Positions 13,528 through 26,651 are shown, counted from the first letter of the stretch. The stretch is 55,728 nt of DNA from Nephromyces sp. MM_2019 (GCA_015657535.1 JADHZB010002130.1:62425-118152), one strand, 5' to 3'. Made by a program: numbers and translations. The notes: generated by a model from the sequence alone, not told the origin.

Positions 13528-15309
13528 TTTAGCACGCTTAGCTCTGCACCCTCGACTCAAACAGCTGCACGAACTCACGCAGGAGTGTGTTTCTACTGTA
13601 ATAGCTCTAGGAAAACGCCGAAAGGAGCAAAGCCTACAAGCCTTCAGAGTTAGATAAAATTTCCAGATTCTTGAGCCTGGTGTACCCGTGAATTTAATGA
13701 GTGATATGTATCTACATTCATTAACTGGATACAAACAATAACTGTGCGATATTCAGATTAAAACTGGGAGAAGTTCTGGGCAGCAATGAAGCTTGAGGTT
13801 CGCCTTTTATACTGTGATGTTTGCCATTCATCTGATGGCATTCAAATTCACGACGAAATGAAACTTGGCACGGGGGTGTTCAGATTCCCATGTGCTTCAG
13901 CAGCACTTGTCCAGTGAATTTCCGATCCAGTGAATTTCGCAATCTATAGGATGGCCAATTGGGGTTATTATCACCGTTTCGGGCAATTGCCACCGCGCAT
14001 GGCGTTTCACGCCGCTACCAGCCACCAACTCATGACGAATTTCGCTGACCCCTTACGGTGCAAACGCGTTATCAGCGTCAGGAGGCTTCCCTTGATACTT
14101 CGCACTTAGCGAACAGCTGCTGACTTTTACTGGCTTAAGATTTCTACAAACTGGTATCGCACTAGGCTACAGCTCGTGGCTAGCTGGCCGTTTTAGGTGG
14201 TAATTCGCTTTATTATCGCCGTGCATTCGGGCAGCACTGGGTACACAGATGCAAAATTAGGGTAGAGCTCTGGGTAATCCTGTTTGAAAATACGTCTCCA
14301 AAATCAGATGTACAAAATTCTACCTGGCTTTCTTTTGTTATCAAGTAACATACAAATTTAATCTAGTGAATTTTTGATTTAATGAAGCTTTCCAGTCAGA
14401 TGCAACGCCGATCGGCATTATGCAGGGATTTTTTCTACGAGTAACGCGTATTTATCTCTGCCTGTGATTTACACCGTGCACGTATCCACATTATCCGCAC
14501 CGGATGCTAGCAATTGCCAGCTTTTTGTTCAATAGTTTCAAAATCTCCCCTTAATTTGTAACGAGGAAGAGATTGCCCTTGTCGATAATTCGAATCATGC
14601 TTCGACATTGCACGGGGATACAATTAATGGTAAAGCTTGGATTGTACTAGCCGAAGCAGGTGAAATGCTTCATATTTGACATTTTCTTTGAAGTGTTATC
14701 CTTGTTTTATGCCTAGGTTTGATGTATTGACTATAGCTTAATTTCAATGGAAAGATAATCAATATTAGTGCCTATATCACTTATGAGCATCCGCTGAAGT
14801 AGCAATAATGCAGAAGAACAGCGATGAGGGGCTTCTACTACCATCTAGTCTTTCATCAGCATTCAGCGCCTCATGTATTTATAAGTACTACAAAGCTTAT
14901 CAAAGAAATAAAAACAAAATCATTTTCTCCCATTATCAAAAAATTTTAAACCGCGAATAATTGGCACAAGCACTAGCAAAATCTAGGGGGTATACAAAAA
15001 TTGATAATGCGGACTGGTTAAATATAATGAGTTTTGTCAAGGTCTCGCTAGCCTCCAAAACATAGGTGGAATCCTGTAGTAACTGTGCGTTTATTTGCAG
15101 CAATCTAATGCACTCCTGCGAACTGGCGGTGAGCCTTCCACTGTGCAGATTCTACGCTCGTTCGTTTGTATTCCAGTGATTACGAGCTGTAGATGCTCTC
15201 CTGCTTAACCAATCTGGAGACCTTCCTGCAGCTCACAGTTCTCACCGATTCATCTTAACTGCTTTAGTACAATCGCTTACACGCGCCACTTTAGATATTT
15301 CTAACTCAT
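13528..15309. other. Intergenic region between MsrA and the membrane-protein gene
   Basis: About 1.8 kb with no convincing exon on either strand. It should hold the MsrA promoter at its left end and the 3' UTR of the membrane-protein gene at its right end. No repeat or RNA gene was recognised. Confidence 0.5.
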
Positions 15310-17682
15310 TCATCCATCGGAAAAATTGTCGTCACACTCGAAGTTTTTCTCCCCCAGCGAGGAAAAGGTGTCATCGGATTTTATGGGCCGCTGAATGCGG
15401 GATCTGAAAAACTTCTCTTGGAGCGCATAGAGACCACCTACAAGCAAGAGACCTATCCCACCGAAAGCGGAAACTGCATACACAACAGGTGATGCTGAAG
15501 TAATTATTGATTCATCGTCCGATGTTTGATCATCCCCCATTTCATCGTCTTGTTCTAGAGGCTTCACACGTGTGGCTGCTGCAAAATCGGCTGCGGCCTC
15601 GGTGGGGTGTCGCGTTGTCCTAGGATATTGGATTGTTGTACCAGTGGGAAGTCCTACGATATTCGGACGTCTTGTGCTAGTGGGGGCTCCTGTTGTACTG
15701 TCCGTTTGTCCATATGGTGTATTATCGCAATATATTCCACTGCATGGTCTGGAATCTGCTGGCCTAGAGTCCTGTCCATCTTCATCCCAATAGTCTGTTT
15801 CTGTGCCATGGGGACTATATATCCCCATCACTTCGAAGCGATCGTATTTATCCTCTTCTGCGTAAATATTTTCCAGAGGGTCAAATGCTGCGGCATAGGT
15901 TTTGTGACTTCCATTATGTTGAGGAAGGTCATCAATCGGGTCTTGGTCACCATTTTGCTGCATGAGTCGCTCGTTTTCGCTTTTGCCATCTTCGTCATTT
16001 GTGATGTCTTCCATGATTCCCTCGGGAATTTCTTGTTCAGAATTACTTGATGCTCCTTCATTGGAATACTTTGTAGGTTCGTGTACTTCATTTTGGGAGG
16101 AAATAATCTCATCCCCTTTGATCTCATCCAATAGCGGTGCATGTAGGTCGTCATATGGCTCCTGAGGTTTTAATTGCCCTGATTCTGCATTCTGCCGTGC
16201 TGAATTCGTTTGGTTATTCTTGTGTTGGATTAGGGCCTTGCGGTCACTTGCCACGAAATTAGGCTGATAATTAGATTGTGCCTTATCTAGGCTCCCATGT
16301 TCTAGAAAATTCCTATTTAGTTGATTTTCTGCTATAACAAATATTGGAAAAGTGATTTTTAGGCGTTTTTTTCTAAACTCGCGCGGTTATATTACTCATC
16401 GTAGCGAATAGGTAGATTGCATAATTTTGAAGAATGTCGCCAATTTGCGTAAAAATCTTATACATTGATACTTTCTACAATTAGCTATCTAAGAATATGT
16501 TTTCTGGCTATAAATTCGTCTTTTTCTTGGAGTAAGTTTTAATGGATGTTTTTTTCAAAGAGTTTTTGCTATCTGGAAAGTTTTGTGTAAATAATCGGAA
16601 CTGCGCTGAATACTATGAGCTTTTGATTAGTAGCGCTAGGGCTGTATAATATGGATCGGAGTTACAAGTTATATTCAATGTCGTGTGTAAGGCAATTATC
16701 GTGACATTATATGCTTAATATTGTAAAGGCGTTGCAAAAGGCACAACTCCTATTTTCAGGGGCAATTCATTGAGGCTACTGCTTCAGGAAATACCCCAAC
16801 CGTAAGCGCAAAAGCTTTTTTAACTGTGCAATAAGAGTTACTGCTTGTTCGTAATGATTCCGCATTTTGTGGGAGGAAATGGCAGAAAATTTGCTGAGCC
16901 CAAAATCATATTTATTGGGGTATTTCCCAAAATTATTAGGCTTTTTAAGAATTTTGGAATGTGGCCTTTATTTTATTTCTACCTTAAAAATGTGCGCGCA
17001 GCGTGTGCAAAGGGAATTTGTCCCCGTTGTAATACCGAACCACACAATGAGTACTAAGTGCGCCTTTGTGCCAGCGCTAGCTTCTGCGGTCGAAACTTGA
17101 GCTTCCTTACCAAGATGAGACCTTTACTGATCTTGATTTTTAACAGTGGATTCTTAAAGCACCCTCTACTAGCAATCACATTACCGTGCTCATCAGCTGA
17201 TCAAGTTCCCTGTGTTCAGTGAGCGTGCTTTTTTTTGAATACCAGCGCTCTGCTATCTGATTGTTCTGATAAAATAATTCTCCGTGGTAAGCACTTTAAT
17301 CTGCATATTCTAACCGTATGTAGAGCCCTATAGGCTCTGCCACTATACTTCTCATTTAAAAGCAATATTTTCATAATAGAGAAGCCGCGATCTGTCAGAT
17401 TAATCTTAACGTTAAGCTAAGATGTAAAATATGTGCTTTGGATTCGGCGTTAACATTACCAAAATCCCGCTTTCTTCATAAAAGCGCTCGACTCTTCAAA
17501 TAACTTGACGCCATGCAAACAGGATACATTTTTCTACTGTGTTGCAGAAAGCTACTTGAATCCTGTGACTACTTACCTCCATAATGTCTAAATCCTCTTA
17601 CGGAGCACGTGACAATCAAGAAAGTAGCCGAAAGAACTAGCTGGTATTTCCAAAGAGGGACACGAATCTTATAATAGCACAT
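15310..17682 (-). CDS. Unknown type I membrane protein, acidic, with micronemal-like membrane segment
   Basis: I do not recognise the family. Two exons read leftwards: 17682-17577 and 16301-15310. The donor is gtaagt, the acceptor ttttctag, and a phase-1 junction forms GAA. The product is 365 aa. ATG 17682 starts a signal peptide with hydrophobic core LVLSATFLIVTC. The frame is open a little further 5' but has no ATG there. The long ectodomain is rich in Asp, Glu, Asn and Gln and has few Cys, notably RPCSGIYCDN. A Thr/Pro-rich stretch (TGAPTSTRRP) follows that could be O-glycosylated, and there are two NxT/NxS sequons (NQT, NGS). Near the C-terminus lies one membrane segment, VVYAVSAFGGIGLLLVGG. 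The cytoplasmic tail is basic next to the membrane (FFRSRIQRPIK) and ends acidic and aromatic (FECDDNFSDG). This architecture recalls apicomplexan micronemal surface proteins, but there is no adhesive domain and no penultimate Trp, so function is not assigned. Confidence 0.72.
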
Positions 17683-18588
17683 GATGGGAAACACAACAGT
17701 GTAGCTTTTCCAAGCTTGCAGGCAGGTTGATACCACTCTCAGACTAAACACATTTACACTCCTAATGCTTCAAAAGTTGTCCCGGACTTAGGCCTGCCGG
17801 CTTCAGCCAGGTGCACGCAGATCTTCCAAGGCGTTCAGCCTCTAAATCCGTTGTCAGCTATCTTTTGAACTGGGAAGTATGCGAATTTTTGTAGTATTTT
17901 AGAGAGCAAATTTGCGAAAATTTAATGCATTCAGGACTTATGCAAATGACTACACAATTACGGATATTTTTGTGATAACAACATGAAAACAAAAGATGTA
18001 AAGCTTTCGTAGCTGATTAGCTAATGAAAAAAATTTCAACCAGAATCACCGCTTCTCCGAAGTATCTTGGAGAGTGAAATCAAAGTTCCACGTCATGAAG
18101 AATTTTCAGCTTAAACGTAGTCTGCCGCGAATACTTCACTTACTACCATTGGGGTGAAGTCTGAATGGACGAAATTTATTTGTGTGTGAAAGTTGCAGCT
18201 TCCAACATCAATTCAATATTGCATCCGCAAGAATTCATGTTTTCTATTGCATCGCTCTAAAAAACTAACGATTAGAATCACCAATATGCTAAAGTAGATG
18301 ATGACCTTTAGAAATGTAGGGGAAACTCGGCATGCTGTGCTCCTAAAAACACAAATCACTGTAGCATATACACCCAAAGCTGACCCACAAATGAAAAGGC
18401 TATGGTAAATTTACTTGCTGAGTCCTTGAATGAAAATCGAAAGGGTAAAGTCTCATTAAGTCTCATTATTTCCAGCAGGTAACTTAATGCCAAATTAACA
18501 GTCAGGTAAATTGACTGAAGGGATGGATGCCAGTGAATTGAAGTATAAAAGAGGTAAAGATGTATTACCGGATGAAGCTTTGAAAATT

Positions 18589-20226
18589 TTAGTTATAGGG
18601 GAAAGGATGTGGTAAGATCTTATCGAAATCCAAGGCTGCATGCCAATAATTGCAATGTGGCTCTTGCGATATGGAGGGATGCTTTTGGCAATATTTAACT
18701 ACTCTTACCACGTTAGCTTGCTTCTCTTCGATATATTCCATGTGGATTCTTGCATCTCTTCGAAGCATGTGCTTGTGCGTGCGCTTGTAGGGCTTACCTT
18801 GAGAGAGCTGTAGTGGGAAACCAACCAGCCCTATCCGTAAGAGTACTTCAATTTTCCTAATACCCTGTGGAGCGCTGTAGCTAAGAGCCTGTTTATTCGC
18901 ATTGGGTACCACGAACACGCAAGCGACGATGGGTAGCTTAGTTTAGCAGCTTGCCTAGTCTTCACCTAGTTTGAAGGGCAACTTGGGAGGAGCGTTGTAG
19001 TACGGGCCAACTAGCAAGTACTTACGATCACAGGTCGCCACAACATAGCGCCGACAGGCAAATTCCCAGCATTCAGTTATGCTTTGGTTCCCGTTCTACG
19101 AAGATGAAACAAAAATTTCAAGCAAATTCAAGCGTCGCCTCCACGTAAATTGAACCTCAGCTAGGTGGCTACAGTGTTAAAACAGAAGCCTGTAACTAAT
19201 GAAGAAGGCTGCCCTCGGTATAGTCCAACTCTTGTTACGTCTCACAGAATCACACGCTTCGTTTTGCGCACGTCGGAATGACTCTAAACATAATTAATCT
19301 GGGTTAGCAAAACTATGCGAATTATCCCTCAATATTTTTTTACCCATATCGAAATATGCGCCGCAGGGGAGCATATGCAATTCTTTTTGGGGCCACAATG
19401 CCTCGCATAATTGCAAGTAAATCAGCCAGAATAGGGAGCAGCCATCCAAATTGGCTCATTGTCACAGACGTAGTCACACTTTACATGTGAGCTCCCAAGA
19501 TGATGTGGCTAAATTTAGCGTTATACGTAGAAGGCATGAATGCAAAGAGTTTCGTCACCAACATCTTAATAAACTCATAATATAAGACACATGACATCTC
19601 CGGTCTAGCACTGAATGGGATGCTTGCAAAAAAGCGCCGCACCTGGGAACAAGGTGTAGACCTAGGAGGGTAAATGCAGCACCGTAACCATATAAAGTAA
19701 GTACTTGCTTGGCGTTCGCTTCTAAATCCTGATACAAAGGCAATATGGTGATATTCCAACTGCTTCTGGGTGAAGACCCTAGCACTATGTCTAGATTGGT
19801 GCTAAGATTTGCGTCATTCGCGCCAGTGGCTCTTACGATGTATATCAGCCATCGTAGCGTATCTGCAAAATTTCGTTTTAAAGTCGGGCCATTAATTTTG
19901 TGCACCGGCAAGGCGCATCGATAGAACTAGGAACTATAATGTCTTGTCGCCTCAGCTCGGTAAACTTTTTGTCTGCTAATCTTATGAGGTAAATCACAGT
20001 ACCTGGCACATTACCGCAACGTTCCAACCCAATACGAGCATTGCCTGGCCGCTGAGGCAGTGCACGGCGCAAGTTGAGCCGCTGAGCGCCGCAGTCATAA
20101 AAGGCAACCGAATGACTTTCCTGCCCAAGGCCGGCCGCTAGGTTATTGGGACCGCTTACAAAACAGAAAAGGCGTCGAAGCAACAGTGTAATAATGAAGG
20201 TACGGAATGCTTAAGAAGAATCATGG
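18589..20226 (-). CDS. Unrecognised multi-exon gene, exon structure unresolved
   Basis: Several minus-strand segments look coding but I cannot join them in one phase-consistent model. The strongest is 18589-18945, a terminal segment of about 118 codons. It contains GIRKIEVLLRIGLVGFPLQL and then the basic run GKPYKRTHKHMLRRDARIHM. A segment after the acceptor at about 19101 reads ITECWEFACRRYVVATCD and meets a perfect donor (gtaagt). Another at about 19690-19795 reads RHSARVFTQKQLEYHHIAF. The GC-rich part at 19878-20183 is open and includes RIGLERCGNVPGTVIYLIR. A possible first exon begins at ATG 20226 (MILLKHSVPSLLHCC) and meets gtaagc. It would be divergent from the ribosome recycling factor gene. 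The basic residues suggest a nucleic-acid-binding or organellar protein, but that is only a guess. Confidence 0.35.
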
Positions 20227-20333
20227 ATGATAATTTGGGTTTCCCCAAGTTGAAGATCTTATTTTGTTAGCTTCGTGTATTTCTTTGCAGGAATTTTTTT
20301 TTGACAAGATTAAACCTAAGTTGATTTCCCCCT
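20227..20333. promoter_or_regulatory. Possible shared promoter region between divergent genes
   Basis: About 107 bp separate the candidate start at 20226 (-) from the RRF start at 20334 (+). The segment also contains a good acceptor-like sequence (ttctttgcag, ending at 20290), so the RRF 5' UTR may carry an intron and the promoter may lie further left. No core promoter motif is identified. Confidence 0.2.
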
Positions 20334-23300
20334 ATGGCTATGCTACCCTGCTTCGTAAAAAAGTCTTTAATGAGGTCACGAAGCCTGATGCTCGTACCCA
20401 AGATTGAAGCTAACGCTTTAATGCTTTCTTCTAAATTTTTTGGCACCAAGAACTCAAAAGATAAATTAAGCAAGGAACAGCTCAAGAATAGGCGCCTGCT
20501 GAAGATATCACATTCCAGCGCTAATCTTTTGCATGAAGAAGTCTCTAACACTGCTATATACCAAGACTCAGTGTCAAACAGTAGCGGGTTCCCGGAAGGT
20601 GTAAGGACCTACCCAAGAACGGAAGCTGAAAACCCTCTTGAGAAGGATGTGAGGTTTTTTGAAGCTAGGGCCATGCATGATATTTCATCATGCCTTTCTT
20701 GCTTCGATAAAACGAAAGTGAAGAAATTTTGTGCGATTTTTTGCGTGTATCACATTTTTCGCATTTTTCGAAGCTTTGCTATAATACCTGGCAAAGCAGG
20801 GAATGTGAAGCACTGCAGTAATTTGAGGACTTTCTGTTAAAATCGATAAGATGTTATTCTAATATAGCCGGAAAGCATCGCAGCCACCTTTTTTTCCGTC
20901 GGTGCACATATTTAGTAGATGAAATGCGCAGTGATTTTATGATGTGAGCTATTCCTCTTTCCCCCAGAATAAGATAATGTATTTCATTTGCATCTGTTTT
21001 GAGGCCTAAATTTTATTGGATTCAAGAGATACTAGAGTCTGACCTGAAAGCTTGAGTATTTATACATTGCTAAACGTGTCAAGCGTGGGCTATAGACACC
21101 AGGACAAGCGTCTTTCTTAGCTCATTTCGCATGCATAGTATTGAGAATAATCGAATTTTAATATCCTACAGTTATACTGCTATACATGGTGTTTTAGAAG
21201 GCTATAAAACTTTTTAGTAGCTGATAGGATTAAGCAAATATAACACCCGTAGTCATTGCTATTGCGAAAATGCCTTTAAAACAATTTTCAAAAGCTTTCC
21301 ACGTTTTTTTTAACCGTTTGAGTGTTTTTCCCCCTCAAATAAACGATATAAGGTACTATAATTCCTTTCTTCAGGCAAAGAGACTGCTTAGCGACAAGGA
21401 ATCCTTGATGATTGCTGAGATATCGAAACTGAATCACAATCTTGGGCAGCTACAGTTATATCCTTCTCAACCTCAGTTTGAGTCCGCTACTGTCCATGTT
21501 AAGGGTATATCTTTACTTTCTTTTGAAGAAATTAGCTGTAGAACACGACAAATATTATCTTGGATACTTGTTTGTATCACTTATTTTTGCTCGCGTAAAG
21601 TTGTTCTTTGTTTGTGTAATAAGCTCCACGTGTGTATTCGGCTGTATCACCTATATTTGGTTTCCTTGCCTCAAGTGGTTATATGGAAATTTGATATGAA
21701 AGAGGGGTTCTTAAATTTTTTTTAAATCAGTGGTATGATTCTAAATGATTGTGAATATATTTTTGCTTCGGCATTTTTGTCGTGACTGGCTAAACCTGAG
21801 CGTTCTACTAGAAGTGTCAGCTGATGTGCTAGTCCTAATTTCTCTTTCTTGGACAGTGTTATAAGTCGCGCGGATGAATATTTTCATTTCGACTTAACTT
21901 CTCCTTAGCATTTTTTCTGGAAAGGCAATATTGAAAGTTGAACCTTTTTTTAACTTGTCTTGTTTGCTGTTGAATCAGTTAATCTTGCGTGTTGCATAAA
22001 TGTCTGTTATAATATTTTTTGCAATTCATAGCTCATTTCATCAAATTTTCATAGGCAAGGAATTTAAGCTAGGCGAAGTTTCACAGGTTGCTTTTCGATC
22101 TTCAAATTTGGTATCCTTCGTAGTGTATGAAAAATCTACAGTTCCTGCGGTAAGCCCTTCTTGAAACAAAGTCAAAAAGCTAATTTGAAGCTGAAACAGT
22201 GCTAAAAACAGCATGAACTCTTTCAGCAAAATTCTTAATGCTTGTTGAAAGTTGACGGCCTGCTAGAAAACACCGACATTTTAATGAAAATGCAGGTGGT
22301 CGTATCTGCTGCTTCGTGTATGGTTGTAGTCTGATTTTTTTGATGCAATTAAATTAGAAGCTGCAGATTTTGTCTCTTTTTTTTCTAAGTTAGAAAAGCT
22401 ACAGTTTTTTTAATTTCCGCCATCAGTGATTGAATCTTGTTCCTTCTTTAAGTAGGTTATCAAAGCCTTACGTCTTCTTAACCCCAACTTCAATCCACAA
22501 GAAGATTCTAAAGGTCTCTTAAAGCTGACCCTCGCAAAGGTGGGATGATTTTTGTCACACTGATGCTCCAGGAGTATGACTTTGCAGTGAATATCCGCTA
22601 TTATACACACGCTTTTTGTTCCGCTTGTGGGGAACGTTGCTTGTTTGTTGCTGTCGGATTGTCATATAGAATATTGTGTCCCTCCTTTGTGATTTACATC
22701 AGCCATCGAAATTTTGCTGAACGTAGACGATTTTTTGCTTTTTACTCATGGCAACGATTGAACCGAGTAGCGACATTTTTTGTGTGTCTGCTATTTGTGG
22801 AAGCATTCTGTGTATCCTGCTTGTTTGTATATCTTTTTTGGGCTAGTTGTTGGTATATTATGTATGTCTGTACTTCTTCTTGGTGTATTCTGCGTGTGTG
22901 CTTCTTTTGGATTTATTCTGTTTGTGTATTTTACTGTTATGTCTACACCTGCTTGCGTGTGTCTGGTGTGGACTTATTTTTATATCTACACCTGTGTGTA
23001 TCTGTGTTTCTGGTATGTATTTGCGTCATAAGGTGCAACTTCGAAACAGTCGTAATAGAATGATTATTGCGCATCTAATTATATTATTTTACCGGAAAAA
23101 TCATCTTCGTTGTTTTGCGTGTTGCTTTAGCTTCTCTTTGATATTTTAAACTAGTACTCAGATCATACAATACTACGCTATTTCGAATAATTTCTCCTTC
23201 CTCTTACTAGATGACTTGCATACCCACTTTTTATGATTTAGCCAACTGCGGAGGCACGTCAGAGACTTTTTAAGCAAACTAAGGAATTTGGCGAGCAGGT

Positions 23301-24218
23301 ACGGGTGTTTGCCAGTTTCATATTAGCATAGTCTCTTTGCTTTTTCTTATTCTGATTCTTCATCATTTTATTCTTCTGTTTCTTCATCTTCATCACTCTG
23401 TATAATATTACAAATACGAGAGAATGGTTAATATTTATCAACAGAAGTGCTCTTGCATTAAAGGCATCTTTTTTTTTAACTTAGCTACTTATCTGCAGAT
23501 TTGTTATCTCGTTTGACATTAATGCGTCATTGCAACTTATAGGCATCCACCTCAAGATATTTTTTAGTCCAATTTTGAGAGCTTATGGATGCATTCTTGC
23601 GCAGCTTTAACGATAGTAACTCTTCTTGGAGTGCAAAAATTCCTCTTTTTTTATTATCCGATTTTCTTCTGCTACCATTACCGCAGGCGAAAGCGCGTAT
23701 AAGAGAACACAATCGAAAACTGCGGGATCAAACGAAGCAGGTGAACGATATATCACGGTGTAGCATCACAGACCATGTAGTTTCCATGTTTATGACCTAC
23801 TTTGCATTCAAATCATATGACAAGAAGAAAGCGCATTGAGAGCAGCTACACAGTGAGGCTTATGCTTTCTTCGGACAGCAGAAATCTTGCTGTCCTTCAG
23901 AAACTAGCATTAGAACAGCATTTTCTTTATGGCTCCGCCCAGCTCAATTAGTTACTCTAGGAGGGGGGCTTTGGAACCGGTTGTATTCTTGGGTATCACG
24001 CATTGTACTATTGCTTGTCTTTGCTAAAGCTTATCATTCTTGCCCTCTCTTCCCCTTAAAATTTGACTTCGAATGACCTAACTTATTCTATTCGCTGTTT
24101 GCAGTTCAGTGACTTTATCCGCAGTAGGGCGAGGGAGGAAGCCGCGCTGCTTACAAAGGTAAAGAGTGCAGACATTGACAAATTGCTGAAGCAAAAACTT
24201 CAGGAACTCGGCTCATGA
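20334..24218 (+). CDS. Organellar ribosome recycling factor (RRF), nuclear-encoded
   Basis: Splits post-termination ribosomes together with EF-G in bacterial-type translation, so it should act in the mitochondrion or apicoplast. Seven exons: 20334-20717, 21375-21504, 22055-22149, 22456-22539, 23242-23298, 23687-23740 and 24105-24218. They total 918 nt, giving 305 aa with all junctions in phase. The core matches bacterial RRF in order: FKLGEVSQVAF, VIKALRLLNPNFNPQ (the NLGLNP region), PTAEARQRLFKQTKEFGEQ (bacterial LTEERRxxLxKxAKExxE), AKARIREHNRKLRDQTKQ, and a C-terminal helix ending KLLKQKLQELGS. Exon 1 adds about 130 residues that bacterial RRFs lack. It begins MAMLPCFVKKSLMRSRS, Arg/Lys-rich and without acid, as in a transit peptide, and then has a Lys/Ser-rich linker. 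No clear signal peptide precedes it, which favours mitochondrion over apicoplast. A second frame is also open in the first part of exon 1, but only this frame joins exon 2. Confidence 0.86.
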
Positions 24219-26651
24219 ATGAATGCTGCCGCTAGGAAATTCCGCAGTATGTGCGCTGAGTGACCAGCAGGTACCAAAAGACTTATTGTTGCTTGTTTGC
24301 AGCAGATTCTCTTTGAATCCTGCAAGCGCAACGTCTGCTAAGTTAAGCGTTATCCTGCGAAGTGTAGCTCTCGGGTCTAGTCCATCAATTTTATTCATCT
24401 TTATCCTAACTTTGCATTTATAAGCACGGATAAAAGCTTCAGTTGTGGTAAGGTTTTCACCCTATTGGTCTCAGATTTATAGCGAACACGCGGGGATGCA
24501 AATCTGCTCGTAGCTTAAAGGCTAGTTTAAAGTAGTTTTAAGACCCTGAAAAAGCGAAAATTACGTCATGCTTGCGGAATCGCAACTTCGAATAACGCCT
24601 CAGCTAAGATGATATCGAGAATGTTTGCAGAGGAGAAACCCAATCAGGGGCAGTGAAAAAAAAGGGGAAGCGAAAGTACGGAGAAGCAAGCATAAGGGTG
24701 CCTTTTGTTTCTCTGAGCATAAATACTTACGAAATAACCCGCTAAATTAAAAGCGCAGTGTTGCCTCTAGCTCTACTCTTTTGTGTTCCTATTGTGCAAG
24801 TTCGGAATTGTTATAATTGCAAATTCACAACCCGTTACTTATTTTGTCGGTAGATGTTCCTAATTTTTATTTGCTTTCTACGCGTTCATTTTCTCCGTAG
24901 ACAGGTGACTCAATGATTAGGCTTTGTATTAACTTATTATTCTAACTAGAATAGTCGCCCCCGTTGCATCTACGTTCTTTTAAGATGAAAGTTTAGAATT
25001 CTCCATGTATTATAGCCCGAGATACATTTTTAAATAGCAACATCAGACCTTTAGGATGCCTCTAATAAAAATTCGAGTTGCACACACACAAGTTGTTTTA
25101 AAGAATTCAGAAACTTGAGGAAGCTGATAATGGCATGAATCTTAGCAAGCCACCCTACGAATACTCCATGTCGCGTAGTACTGCTTTAAGATGAACCATT
25201 GCGCATTTGCCACCCTTGAGATTCGCCATGACTTTCTCAAATGGCTAGTGTTCGAGATAGAAAGTAGTTCAATATATCATTTTCTTTATTTACGTTTCCC
25301 CCTGCTAATGCTACCCAAAAGCATATACATAATCTTACTTCCCAGAAATGTGAGTCGCGCGCGAAAATGCTGCAAAATACGGGAGGACGTCGCAGCAAAC
25401 TCAGTAGTGTAATAGTAAGGCTACAAAAAATACTTTATGAGGGCTATACTGAGAATCACTCGTTGAGGATTATGATCATTCCTTTTGTCATGGAATATCT
25501 TACGAGATACTCGCTTTCTTGTGGGCAAATAAATTTCCTGAAAAGTGAGCATGGCAAACTTTGCAGTAGTGAAAAATATTTTATAATCGCCAAGCCTTAA
25601 ATTTTAATCTGCTAGGAATAACTCAAGAGTGCTTCAATGTGTCAAGGCCACGCATGACTATCAAATCCCATCCCTTTTAGTAATTCTAACTTCCTAAGGC
25701 GCCAACACCAATTTGCGGCTGGCCTCTTCGCGCGCATCTCCTACTCGCATTTTCCTTTCGTGGACCACGACATGGTTGTGTTTTTTAGTTCCCCATTCCG
25801 TCTTCCTTGCATACGTCTATAAATCGGAGAGTTCCGGTTTGTTGAAACTTTCGGCGATAGCTACCTCCAATAGCGCTTGCTAAAACAAAGAAAGTTATAT
25901 TTTATAAATCATATTAGCCATTTTAAGTAAGAGTGGCGGAACTCTACTTGGAAATAAAAAAACCCAAAGTACTGAAGATGAAACACGACCGGAGATGCTA
26001 AGAAATGCGGGAAATTGAAATAGGATAGACGACTGCACAAGCGGAACGTAAAGGGATAATTCTGAGAATAATAAAGGACGACATCAAAGCAGGATGATAC
26101 GAAGGAAATTCGTAGCTAGTGCAGTGGTGTAAAGCACGCTAAGTTCTCTTTTAAAAAAAGGAGTTGTTGGATCTAAGAGCCTTCTCATTTTTTGATAATT
26201 TCAAAGATCCTCCATTGGAGGTGGCACGATTAGGATCATGAGCAGCCCCAAGAGCAAAACCTTGAAGGTTGCCGTGTGTTTGCTTTGCAAGAGCGCGGAA
26301 AAGGAACAGAAAAAGCAAAGTCAAATTGCTTTGGCGCGGAGCGTTAATTCCTATATTCATGGTAGTATGGAAATAACTATACGGCAACACATGCGAAGGT
26401 GCCCACTCGTCCGCTGTGTAACAAAAACAGCGCGCAATTTTTGAGAACAGCAATCGTATGAACTATTTCTTATAGAAAAGCCTGCGCTCATAGTATTTAC
26501 CGCGAAGGATTTGCTGCAGCAATGACCTGCAAGATTACATTGACCCTATAACTCGAAATTTCATATAAAAAATTCAACTTATTTCCCGTATTAACACCAT
26601 ATTTTTACTGCGCTTGCTGCCTAACCACCTCAGCCTGTAAGCGAATTATCA
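24219..26651. other. Convergent intergenic region
   Basis: RRF ends on the left and the acidic-protein gene ends on the right. Open frames at 25191-25600 and on both strands at 26151-26453 show no family resemblance and no matching splice partners. Nothing else was recognised. Confidence 0.45.

Noticed and set aside
20267..20551. Competing frames over RRF exon 1, including one starting EFFFDKIKPK after an acceptor at 20290
   Set aside because: That frame ends at a stop near 20407 and cannot reach RRF exon 2. The frame from ATG 20334 reaches the donor at 20717 in the required phase.
22545..23149. Three overlapping long plus-strand frames rich in Cys, Val, Phe and Tyr
   Set aside because: They lie in a TG/T-rich intron of the RRF gene between the exons at 22456-22539 and 23242-23298. 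The composition is that of simple-sequence DNA and all three frames are open together.
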